Shown here one piece after another: positions 23,929-30,411 of a stretch of 30,793 bases of DNA. The stretch comes from Alphaproteobacteria bacterium (lineage in GTDB: Bacteria; Pseudomonadota; Alphaproteobacteria; Rickettsiales; UBA6187), in assembly GCA_024280585.1 (NCBI GenBank), contig JAJRPW010000109.1, positions 1 to 30,793 of the forward strand, given 5' to 3'. The translations under genes were made by a program, and so were the position numbers. The number at the start of each line of letters is the position of its first letter. Position 1 is the stretch's first letter. The notes under the pieces are model-generated. The model had not been told where the DNA came from. It made no database searches and was given only the letters and a program-made list of their open reading frames with translations.

Positions 23929-24471
23929 ATGGCTAATACACCAAGTTTAGTACGAACCATCGCGCCCGCAAGCGAACCTTTGACCCTAACGGAGGTCAAG
24001 GATTATTTACGAGTTTCAGACAATAATGACGATACGCTAATTACAAATTTGATAGAAACAGCGCGTGAAGCGGCAGAAAGATTCTTGCGCTCGTCACTAA
24101 TTAATCAAAGCTGGAAAACGTCATATGATGAATACACACCATCCAAAGTCAGATTGGCAATGGGACCCGCACAGTCGATCACTAGCGTTACAGTATTCGC
24201 GCGCGATGAAACACCGACTGTTATCTCGAGCGACACTTATTATCTAAGCGCAGGAAATATCAATCTAATGTTCGATGCGAATGTGGTGAGTCATAGAATC
24301 GAGATAACTTATGTGACAGGATATGGCAGCGCGGCAAGCAACGTTCCAGAACCGATAAGACAGGGAATGTTAGCGCATATCGCGGCTATATATGATGGGC
24401 GCGCAGGCAAAAATGCCGTGCCATCTCAAGCACTTGCGCTCTATTCTCCATATAAAACTTTAACTTTGTAG
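23929..24471 (+). CDS. phage head-tail connector protein (gp6/phiE125 gp8 type)
   Basis: A 180-residue protein with the family start PASEPLTLTEVKDYLRVSDN and DTLITNLIETAREAAERFLR, then the beta-rich middle and the C-terminal IRQGMLAHIAAIYDGRAG. It forms the ring under the portal. This corresponds to RcGTA g6. The TAG stop (24469-24471) is part of the large palindromic element that follows, so the last residues may have been set by that insertion. Confidence 0.9.
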   Translation: MANTPSLVRTIAPASEPLTLTEVKDYLRVSDNNDDTLITNLIETAREAAERFLRSSLINQSWKTSYDEYTPSKVRLAMGPAQSITSVTVFARDETPTVISSDTYYLSAGNINLMFDANVVSHRIEITYVTGYGSAASNVPEPIRQGMLAHIAAIYDGRAGKNAVPSQALALYSPYKTLTL

Positions 24472-24590
24472 TATTTCCTATTTAATCTGGAACTTCGTCA
24501 TTCATCGGATTCAAAAAATTCACGTACTAAGTGTACGCTATAATTTTTTTTACCTCGAACTCCTAGTTCCAAAATAAATATAAAATACTA
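24469..24590. repeat. large palindromic element
   Basis: The arms TAGTATTTCCTATTTAATCT and the complement of TATAAAATACTA pair with several mismatches; the inner GGAACT/AGTTCC also pairs. The core is TCACGTACTAAGTGTACGC. The left end provides the connector gene stop codon. Confidence 0.8.
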
Positions 24591-24622
24591 GTGCAACGTT
24601 AAAATAGCAACAAGGAGGCAGC

Positions 24623-24967
24623 ATGAAACAAGATTTAATAGGGCGGTTCCGCCATAAAATTACTTTCCAGTCAGAATCAGAATCAGCAGATTCCGGCGGT
24701 GGATATACGTTGTCCTGGACAAATGTAAGCACCGTCTGGGCAGAAGTAAAACCACTTGCAAGCTCAAGAACCAGCGCGGAAAGATTGCAAGCAGGGCAGC
24801 TGGAAGACAAGGTTATATATAAGGTCACAACACGCTATTTAAGCGGTATCACACCCAAAATGCGGATTTTATTCGGCACCAGAGTTTTCAATATCCGAAG
24901 CGTTATTAATTTAGGCGAAAAAGATGAATTACTGGAAATTATAGCCGATGAAGGAAGTGCTGTGTAG
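24623..24967 (+). CDS. head closure / head-tail adaptor (SPP1 gp16-like)
   Basis: A 114-residue protein of the phage head-tail joining family: GRFRHKITFQSESESADSGG, VSTVWAEVKPLASSR and TPKMRILFGTRVFNIRSVIN. It closes the head after packaging and receives the tail; equivalent of RcGTA g7. It has an AAGGAGG ribosome site. The preceding palindrome separates it from the connector gene. Confidence 0.9.
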   Translation: MKQDLIGRFRHKITFQSESESADSGGGYTLSWTNVSTVWAEVKPLASSRTSAERLQAGQLEDKVIYKVTTRYLSGITPKMRILFGTRVFNIRSVINLGEKDELLEIIADEGSAV

Positions 24968-25006
24968 TTCAGAGTACTGACCACTGATAAAAAAAGGAGA
25001 AAAATT

Positions 25007-25834
25007 ATGCCTACAACTAATTGTATATGGGAGCTGCAAAAAGCAGTATATTCTGAATTGAATGGTGATGCGACATTAGCTACGATGATCACGGGGATTT
25101 ATAGCCACGTGCCGCAAGATACGGCGTTCCCGTATGTGGTGATTGGCGATGTGTCATCCAGCGACGACTCAACCAAAGGCGCAACCATAAGTAGGGTCAA
25201 TGTTAGTTTAACTGCTTATAGCCGCGACCGTGGCAATAAAGAAGTTATGGAAATTATAGCAGAAATCAAAAGGATTTTAAATGATAATACCCCGGCAGTA
25301 ACGGGCTGCAGCATCATTAGCAACGAATTTTCAGACAGCCAGGTCACAGAAATAAGAGATGGGCTAACATGGCGGGGAAATATAGATTTTATTGTTGTAA
25401 TACAGGAGGGCGCGTCCAATTTATTGCAACATGGTGATTCTGTAGTACTAAAAATCGGTGATGGAGCAACCCCAACAGAAGGATTCAGCGAAATTGGAGG
25501 GCTTAAAAATACAAACTTTAATTTCAATAATGAATTGAGAGTGAGTGCTGATTTGAGCGGCGGCCAATGGCAGAATTTACTGGGATCAACGGGAATTCAA
25601 TCGCTCTCAATCGGCGGTGATGGCTATTTTAGCGATAGCGCAGCAGAGGAAACATTACGCGGATATGTATTCTCGGCTAGTAAAAATAATTATGAACTAC
25701 ATTTCGGTAATGGTGATAAAATTTCCGGAAGTTTTGTGGTGGATAACTATTCACGATCAGGCCGATTTAATGGAGTGGAAGCGTTCTCGCTGCTTTTGCA
25801 AAGTGCAGGGGGTGTGGTTTTTACGGCTGCTTAG
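25007..25834 (+). CDS. fusion of DUF3168 tail terminator and TP901-1-type major tail protein
   Basis: Two usually separate proteins are in one 275-residue frame. Residues 1-133 are DUF3168 (WELQKAVYSELNGDATLATM, FPYVVIGDVS, then WRGNIDFIVVIQ), the tail-terminator of the g8 type. Residues 139-275 are a major tail tube protein of the TP901-1/g9 type (GDSVVLKIGDG, FSEIGGLKNTNFNFNNE, LQSAGGVVF). At the joint an AGGAGG lies at 25404-25409 and an in-frame TTG at 25424-25426, which could allow internal initiation of a separate tube protein, although the 14-nt spacing is long. No ATG is available in frame. Confidence 0.85.
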   Translation: MPTTNCIWELQKAVYSELNGDATLATMITGIYSHVPQDTAFPYVVIGDVSSSDDSTKGATISRVNVSLTAYSRDRGNKEVMEIIAEIKRILNDNTPAVTGCSIISNEFSDSQVTEIRDGLTWRGNIDFIVVIQEGASNLLQHGDSVVLKIGDGATPTEGFSEIGGLKNTNFNFNNELRVSADLSGGQWQNLLGSTGIQSLSIGGDGYFSDSAAEETLRGYVFSASKNNYELHFGNGDKISGSFVVDNYSRSGRFNGVEAFSLLLQSAGGVVFTAA

Positions 25835-25850
25835 GGGGTAAAAATTGTAA

Positions 25851-25879
25851 TTGCATTGTAACAAAAGCTGTTGTATAAT
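25851..25879 (+). promoter_or_regulatory. sigma70-type promoter of the duplicated gene pair
   Basis: TTGCAT (25851-25856) and TATAAT (25874-25879) are 17 bp apart, the same boxes as at the tyrosine-motif operon. Confidence 0.7.
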
Positions 25880-25906
25880 GCGGCATCAAATTTTAAAAAG
25901 GTTGCA

Positions 25907-26413
25907 ATGACTGATATTTTAGACAAGCCACTGGCGGAAGATTTTTATGACTATGAGGGCTGGGTTAAGAGCCTTATGACGCATTATGTGGATAATAAAA
26001 AAATGCTGTCCAGGGATGCGCTGGAAATGCCAATTCGAGTGCTGGCAACGGCAATTCGTGAATTTACGTATATCGATATGAACTTCCCGGAAAATGTCTA
26101 TATTTTGTTAAAACAAGCCATCGACCCGATGTATGAACCGGACGAATATCACCGCAAGATTTATACGACTTTAAAGAATGGGGCGGTGGAAGAAAACGAA
26201 CCGGCACTAGACGTTATGGCCGAGTCATTACTCAATGTGCGTAAGCTTTTTGAGCAAAATAAGGAGTTCTACCTGCTTAATTTTAACAAAGAGATGGAAG
26301 GGATAAAAGAAGAAAGAGAATCCGAAAGGTTGCAAAAATTTGGCAATGTGGTACAATTGATAGTGAAAGTACATGTAAGACAAATCGCGAGGATGATCGC
26401 AGAAAGGAAATAA
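25907..26413 (+). CDS. hypothetical protein, paralogue A (168 aa)
   Basis: The start at 25907 is chosen because the upstream frame opening overlaps the -10 box and AAAAGG precedes this ATG. It is a helical acidic protein with no recognised domain. It is clearly homologous to the next gene: PLAEDFYDYEGWVKSLMTHY here and PLPEDFYKAEDWLESLLAHY there, ALDVMAESLLNVRKLFE and SVDIMAEKLLHIRKIFE. It occupies the place where GTA-like clusters keep the tail chaperone and tape-measure genes, but the length and its own promoter argue for accessory cargo. Confidence 0.7.
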   Translation: MTDILDKPLAEDFYDYEGWVKSLMTHYVDNKKMLSRDALEMPIRVLATAIREFTYIDMNFPENVYILLKQAIDPMYEPDEYHRKIYTTLKNGAVEENEPALDVMAESLLNVRKLFEQNKEFYLLNFNKEMEGIKEERESERLQKFGNVVQLIVKVHVRQIARMIAERK

Positions 26414-26414
26414 T

Positions 26415-26930
26415 ATGGGTGAATTCAAAGAGATGCCACTACCAGAAGATTTTTATAAAGCCGAAGACTGGCTGGAATCCTTGCTGGCACATTATTCCGA
26501 CAAACACCATAAACTATCCAGAAAAGCACTGCAAGAACCGGCGCGAGAACTTTCCGAGGCCATCCAGGGAGTGATTGATATTTATGGTAATTTCTCGGGC
26601 GATACACATAAATTATTGAGCCAGGCTGTTAATCCACTTTTTGCACCTCACGAATATGAAGATAGTGTCTATAAAACCATGAAAGAAGGCGCAGTCAATG
26701 AGAATAATAATTCGGTGGATATAATGGCTGAAAAGCTGCTGCATATCAGAAAAATATTCGAACGAGACAGGAAATATATCGCGGAAAATTATAGGACGCA
26801 AATTAAATTAATGGACGGAAATAGTATCGTCGAAAAAGAAGAAAAATTCACAGAAATCATGGGGTTGATCGCAAAAGTGCATACTTTGCAGGTTACCAAG
26901 ATGGTGCGGAAATATTGTGAGGAGGCGTAG
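26415..26930 (+). CDS. hypothetical protein, paralogue B (171 aa)
   Basis: A tandem paralogue of the previous gene, starting 1 bp after its stop. Similarity runs over the whole length, including AxNPLFAPHEYEDSVYKT against AIDPMYEPDEYHRKIYTT. The divergence is substantial, so the duplication is not recent. No function recognised. A GGAGG ribosome site near its end serves the next small gene. Confidence 0.7.
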   Translation: MGEFKEMPLPEDFYKAEDWLESLLAHYSDKHHKLSRKALQEPARELSEAIQGVIDIYGNFSGDTHKLLSQAVNPLFAPHEYEDSVYKTMKEGAVNENNNSVDIMAEKLLHIRKIFERDRKYIAENYRTQIKLMDGNSIVEKEEKFTEIMGLIAKVHTLQVTKMVRKYCEEA

Positions 26931-26933
26931 GTT

Positions 26934-27098
26934 GTGAGTAATAGAATTGAAAAAAGTGACAGTGTTAGTGATAGTGCTACGAAGATTGAGCCTAAGTCTG
27001 TATCACAGGCGGAAAAGGCGGTGGAAAGTAGCAAAGATTCGATAGCTCCCCCTTCGAGTGTGGTTGTAGATAGAAGCGACCCAAGCCTAACTATATAA
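26934..27098 (+). CDS. small Ser-rich acidic protein (54 aa), GTG start
   Basis: GTG at 26934 follows GGAGG with a spacer of about 8-9 nt and lies 3 bp after the stop of paralogue B. The product is polar and disordered (SDSVSDSATKIEPKSVSQ), ending SDPSLTI. No family. A strong terminator follows, making this the last gene of the three-gene accessory operon. Confidence 0.5.
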   Translation: MSNRIEKSDSVSDSATKIEPKSVSQAEKAVESSKDSIAPPSSVVVDRSDPSLTI

Positions 27099-27121
27099 CG
27101 AAAATTTCAAAATTATTTAAG

Positions 27122-27153
27122 CCCTGTTAGAGAAATCTAGCGGGGTTTTTTTT
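27122..27153 (+). terminator. strong rho-independent terminator
   Basis: CCCTGTTAGA-GAAA-TCTAGCGGGG forms a 10-bp stem with a GNRA tetraloop and is followed by eight Ts. It closes the paralogue operon. Confidence 0.85.
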
Positions 27154-27205
27154 GTGTCAGTTTTTAGAATTCAGAATGCTGATAACTAATAAAAAGGAGG
27201 ATAAA

Positions 27206-27808
27206 ATGCCTACATTTCATGAAACACAATTACCAACGGATATATCTTACGGATCATCGGGCGGACCGGAATTTTCAACCGACGTGGTGATAACACATAG
27301 CGGGGCGGAGCAACGCAACGCCAACTGGACACAAGCGCGCGCGGTTTATAATGTTGCGCATGGGGTCAAAACGCAAAGCCAGCTTGATGCGCTGATCGCG
27401 TTTTTCAGAGCGAGAAAGGGCAGGGCGTACGGTTTTCGATTCAAAGACTGGAGCGATTTTTCGGTGACGGCACAGGCAATCGGTACGGGTGATGGGGTTT
27501 TGACGCAGTTCCAGCTGGTTGAGACTTATACAAGCGGCAGCGAAACGGTCAGCCGCACGATTACCAAACCGGTTAGCGGGACGATTACTATATATGTTGA
27601 TGCGGTGGAGCAGGTTTCGGGTGTAAGCACCTCTACTACAACGGGAATGGTGACTTTTACATCCGCCCCGGCGAACGCAACGGCGATTACGGCAGATTTT
27701 GAGTTCGATACGCCGGTTCGGTTTGATACGGATCGGCTGTCGGCGTCACTGGACTCTTATGGGGTCAATAGCTGGACGGATATCCCGCTGGTTGAGGTTC
27801 GGGTTTAG
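27206..27808 (+). CDS. DUF2460 distal tail protein (RcGTA g12-like)
   Basis: The start at 27206 follows AAGGAGGATAAA. The product has 200 residues with family motifs FHETQLPTDISYGSSGGPEF, QLDALIAFFRARKGRAYGFR, FKDWSDF and the C-terminal FDTDRLSASLDSYGVNSW. It corresponds to the distal-tail adaptor between tube and baseplate hub. It follows the accessory operon directly; a tape-measure gene would be expected just before it. Confidence 0.92.
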   Translation: MPTFHETQLPTDISYGSSGGPEFSTDVVITHSGAEQRNANWTQARAVYNVAHGVKTQSQLDALIAFFRARKGRAYGFRFKDWSDFSVTAQAIGTGDGVLTQFQLVETYTSGSETVSRTITKPVSGTITIYVDAVEQVSGVSTSTTTGMVTFTSAPANATAITADFEFDTPVRFDTDRLSASLDSYGVNSWTDIPLVEVRV

Positions 27809-27831
27809 TAACAAAGGCAGTGCTTACCACT

Positions 27832-27965
27832 CCTTCCCCCTTTAAGGGGGAAGGTTGGGATGGGGGTGTTTTGTGCTAGCAAAAATAACTTATAGTTCGT
27901 TCACCCCCACCAAAATATTTTACTCACTTCGTTCGTCATATTTTGACTCCCCCCTTAAGGGGGAG
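27832..27965. repeat. compound palindromic element
   Basis: Two self-palindromes, CCTTCCCCCTTTAAGGGGG(AAGG) at 27832-27854 and ACTCCCCCCTTAAGGGGGAGT near 27946-27965, flank a pair GATGGGGGTG/TCACCCCCAC. It is related to the CCCTCACCC repeats. Confidence 0.7.
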
Positions 27966-27982
27966 TGGGGTCAGAGTGATTT

Positions 27983-28381
27983 TTAAACCTCTCTTTCACT
28001 ATTTGCTTTCCTGCGGGCTAGTTTAGCAACTTGTGTGTCAGGGGTGGCTGCCTCTTTTCCGTTAACTAAATAGTTGAGAGTTTCGTAAATCGCAACTGAA
28101 AGTAAACCTTGTCCTGCTAGGCGTGCCATACCAATAAACTCTTTTAGAGTTGGAAGTGGAGGTGGAACAAGCAGCAGCATCTGTTGTTGTCTCGGTTCTT
28201 CTGCGTTGCTAATTTCAGGTATTGTTTGCTCTTCACTGCAAGGAGTTGTGCAAAAATACTTTGTTAAAGCAAAAGTCATAAGACTGCCCATGGCTATGGC
28301 AATCACAGCAAGAGTATCCTTAGAAAGGTTCTGCGAAGAGTTTTTTTCTGCTTTTGTCCTACTTACTGCTGTTTTTGGCAT
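27983..28381 (-). CDS. small membrane protein (132 aa), cassette A
   Basis: The N-terminus is basic (MPKTAVSRTKAEKN), then one membrane segment (TLAVIAIAMGSLMTFALTKY, 23-42), a Cys-containing polar loop, a Pro-rich stretch (LLLVPPPLPTL) and a second amphipathic hydrophobic segment. The tail is basic (KLARRKANSEREV). No family. Its 59-bp upstream region is identical to that of the gene at 29656, and the 3' ends are also alike, while the central coding regions differ. It runs against the tail genes and sits between DUF2460 and DUF2163. Confidence 0.6.
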   Translation of the reverse strand: MPKTAVSRTKAEKNSSQNLSKDTLAVIAIAMGSLMTFALTKYFCTTPCSEEQTIPEISNAEEPRQQQMLLLVPPPLPTLKEFIGMARLAGQGLLSVAIYETLNYLVNGKEAATPDTQVAKLARRKANSEREV

Positions 28382-28394
28382 GACTCATTCCTCA

Positions 28395-28453
28395 ATAATA
28401 GTTTAAAAATTAATAAAACCTATTCGTAACGTTTTTTTTGCAGAGTCAAGGGG
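28395..28453 (-). promoter_or_regulatory. 59-bp duplicated leader, copy A
   Basis: Identical to 30059-30117. On the reverse strand it has TTGACT (28449-28444), an A-tract and a GAATAG-like -10 about 18 bp on, then an AT-rich leader to the ribosome site GAGGAAT. Confidence 0.75.
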
Positions 28454-28469
28454 GATTTTGTTTTGTATA

Positions 28470-28507
28470 CCCCTCATCCTAACCTTCTCCCCAAAAAAGG
28501 AGAAGGG
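28470..28507. repeat. short CCCCTCATCC...GGAGAAGGG repeat
   Basis: Third copy of the family seen at 12260 and 23254. It continues into GACGTGGCAAAGAG, which is repeated at 29562. Confidence 0.75.
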
Positions 28508-28560
28508 ACGTGGCAAAGAGAGCCTCAGAGAAAAATAAACCAACCAAAAAGGAAATAATC

Positions 28561-29403
28561 ATGAAAATTATATCAACACAGCTTGATGCCCATTTGGCAT
28601 TGGAAGTAACCACTACCGCTACCTGTTGGAAGCTGACGCGGCGGGATGCAACCGTGTTTGGGTTCACCAATCATGATCAGGATTTGGTGGTGGGTGGTGT
28701 CACATATCAGGCAACGAGCGGGTTTACACCCAGCGCGGTGGCAAATAATTCGGAGCTTTCCGTTGATAATCTCGACGTGGAAGGGGTTATAGATAGCGCG
28801 GTGATCGCGGAGGCGGATATCCAGGCGGGGCTTTATGACTATGCGCAGGTGGAGATTTTCATCGTAAATTACGCGGATTTAACGCAAGGGGCGCTGAATC
28901 TACGCACCGGCTGGCTCGGCGAGATCAAGTTTAGTAAGAATAAGTTTGTGGCAGAGGTGAGGGGGCTTATGCAAAACCTGGCGCAGGGAATCGGCAGTCT
29001 TTATTCGCCGTCATGCCGGGCAAAACTGGGCGATGCAGAATGTGGGATAACGCTGGCGAGTTTCACTGTTACAAGCAGCATCACAGCCGTTACAGATAAT
29101 CAGGTTTTTGCCGATTCAAGCCGGGCGGAGGCGGATGGATATTTTGCAGGCGGGGTGATTACCTTCACAAGCGGGCTCAATAATGGCCTGGCAATGGAGG
29201 TCAAAGAATTTGTCGGGGGGCTTGTGACGCTGGTTTTTCCAATGGCTTATACGGTGGCAGTGAATGATACATATTCGATGTATGCTGGGTGTGATAAGAG
29301 TTTTGGGACTTGCGGCACTAAGTTTAGTAATGTGGTGAATTTTCGGGGCGAGCCGCACGTGCCGGGGATTGATAGGGTGCTGAAAACGGCAGGGACGATT
29401 TAG
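28561..29403 (+). CDS. DUF2163 baseplate hub protein (RcGTA g13-like)
   Basis: The start at 28561 follows AAGGAAATAATC; the upstream GTG frame includes repeat sequence. The product has 280 residues. Family features are LDAHLALEVTTTATCWKLTR, FGFTNHDQDLVVGG, LRTGWLGEIKF, and a four-cysteine region in which CRAKLGDAECGI is followed by YAGCDKSFGTCGTKFSN. The cysteines are compatible with an iron-sulfur or zinc site as in the GTA hub. The end GEPHVPGIDRVLK is canonical. The peptidase and megatron genes expected next are not within the window. Confidence 0.92.
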   Translation: MKIISTQLDAHLALEVTTTATCWKLTRRDATVFGFTNHDQDLVVGGVTYQATSGFTPSAVANNSELSVDNLDVEGVIDSAVIAEADIQAGLYDYAQVEIFIVNYADLTQGALNLRTGWLGEIKFSKNKFVAEVRGLMQNLAQGIGSLYSPSCRAKLGDAECGITLASFTVTSSITAVTDNQVFADSSRAEADGYFAGGVITFTSGLNNGLAMEVKEFVGGLVTLVFPMAYTVAVNDTYSMYAGCDKSFGTCGTKFSNVVNFRGEPHVPGIDRVLKTAGTI

Positions 29404-29429
29404 GGAAGCAAAGGGCAGTGCCTATCGCC

Positions 29430-29561
29430 CCCCTCTCCCTGTGGGAGAGGGTCGGGGTGAGGGCCGGGATTAACTTTATTTCGGAAAATTCTGTTAGCTC
29501 CTGCCCTCATTCCTGAAACAAGTTCAGGACAGGCTGCACCTTCTCCCACATCGGAGAAGGG
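29430..29561. repeat. composite palindromic repeat region
   Basis: Contains CCCTCTCCCTGTGGGAGAGGG, the hairpin TCCTGAA-ACAAG-TTCAGGA (29512-29530) and CTTCTCCCACATCGGAGAAG near 29540-29559. This region plus a degenerate REP-like sequence fills the gap between DUF2163 and the next gene. Confidence 0.65.
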
Positions 29562-29655
29562 ACGTGGCAAAGAGCAGAGTCAGAGTTCTTTTAACGCTCT
29601 ATTTCCTTGGATACTTCGGTCAAGTCTAAGTATGACGCTTTACTGTGTAGTTCTT

Positions 29656-30045
29656 TTAACGCTTTATTTCGCTACTTGCTTCCCTGCGGGATGTTACTGC
29701 TTCGGCATGTGTTTTTTCTTTGGCTTTATCGGCTAAGTTTAATAAGAGGTCGTTAATGCAACTAACTGCTAAGAAAGGAATAGTTGTTAAGCAAGATGTT
29801 AAGGTAAGTATTACTGATAAGGGTGATTGGAGAACAGGGACTATTACTTCGTATGGGATCGCACAATTTGGGGGGGCTTCTAGTCCTTCTGCACCTTCAT
29901 TAGTATTCATTTTATCTTCCCAGTGTCTGTAATCACTTTTCAGGTCTCCGCAGTCCTCAAGATAATTTTGTAAAGCAACAGTGGCGACAAAGCCTACAGG
30001 GAGTAAACACATACAAATCTGAGCAAAAGTCTCCGTTTTGGACAT
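29656..30045 (-). CDS. small membrane protein (129 aa), cassette B
   Basis: Two hydrophobic stretches: TFAQICMCLLPVGFVATVAL (5-24) and a longer region VIVPVLQSPLSVILTLTSCL onward (about 68-100). Between them is an acidic loop, and the tail is basic (SRREASSEIKR). No family. It shares leader and 3' end with cassette A but not the core sequence. It could be a small inner-membrane or host-interaction protein; nothing more can be said. Confidence 0.6.
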   Translation of the reverse strand: MSKTETFAQICMCLLPVGFVATVALQNYLEDCGDLKSDYRHWEDKMNTNEGAEGLEAPPNCAIPYEVIVPVLQSPLSVILTLTSCLTTIPFLAVSCINDLLLNLADKAKEKTHAEAVTSRREASSEIKR

Positions 30046-30058
30046 AGTAATATTCCTT

Positions 30059-30117
30059 ATAATAGTTTAAAAATTAATAAAACCTATTCGTAACGTTTTT
30101 TTTGCAGAGTCAAGGGG
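30059..30117 (-). promoter_or_regulatory. 59-bp duplicated leader, copy B
   Basis: Identical to 28395-28453, with reverse-strand TTGACT at 30113-30108. The ribosome site is AAGGAAT. Confidence 0.75.
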
Positions 30118-30165
30118 ATTTTTGTTTTATCGATAACTAAAATAACTATTGCTTTATCCGAGGGA

Positions 30166-30411
30166 TTGGAATATTTTGCCAATCTCGGTTTTTATAAAAA
30201 TTTATGGTATATAATGAATTTTTTTGGTAGTTTCCTTGCAGGGATAGGTAGCGTCTTAACGTTTGGACAGGTTAGTGATAGTCGTAGACCACCATTTGCT
30301 TACCCGGTTAAAGCTCTGGCTCGTGACTGGGAAAATGTGGGATGGGATATAAAGCATACCATAAAAAACACTGTAAAAGGCAATAAGGAAGGTAGTAATG
30401 AGAAACCGTAA
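30166..30411 (+). CDS. small hypothetical protein (65-81 aa)
   Basis: The frame opens with TTG at 30166; an ATG at 30214 gives 65 residues but lacks a ribosome site and overlaps a TATAAT-like box. The N-terminal part is hydrophobic (MNFFGSFLAGIGSVLTFG), followed by a basic segment (FAYPVKALARDWENVGWDIK). No family recognised. Its end overlaps the start of the next gene, indicating coupling. Confidence 0.5.
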   Translation: MEYFANLGFYKNLWYIMNFFGSFLAGIGSVLTFGQVSDSRRPPFAYPVKALARDWENVGWDIKHTIKNTVKGNKEGSNEKP

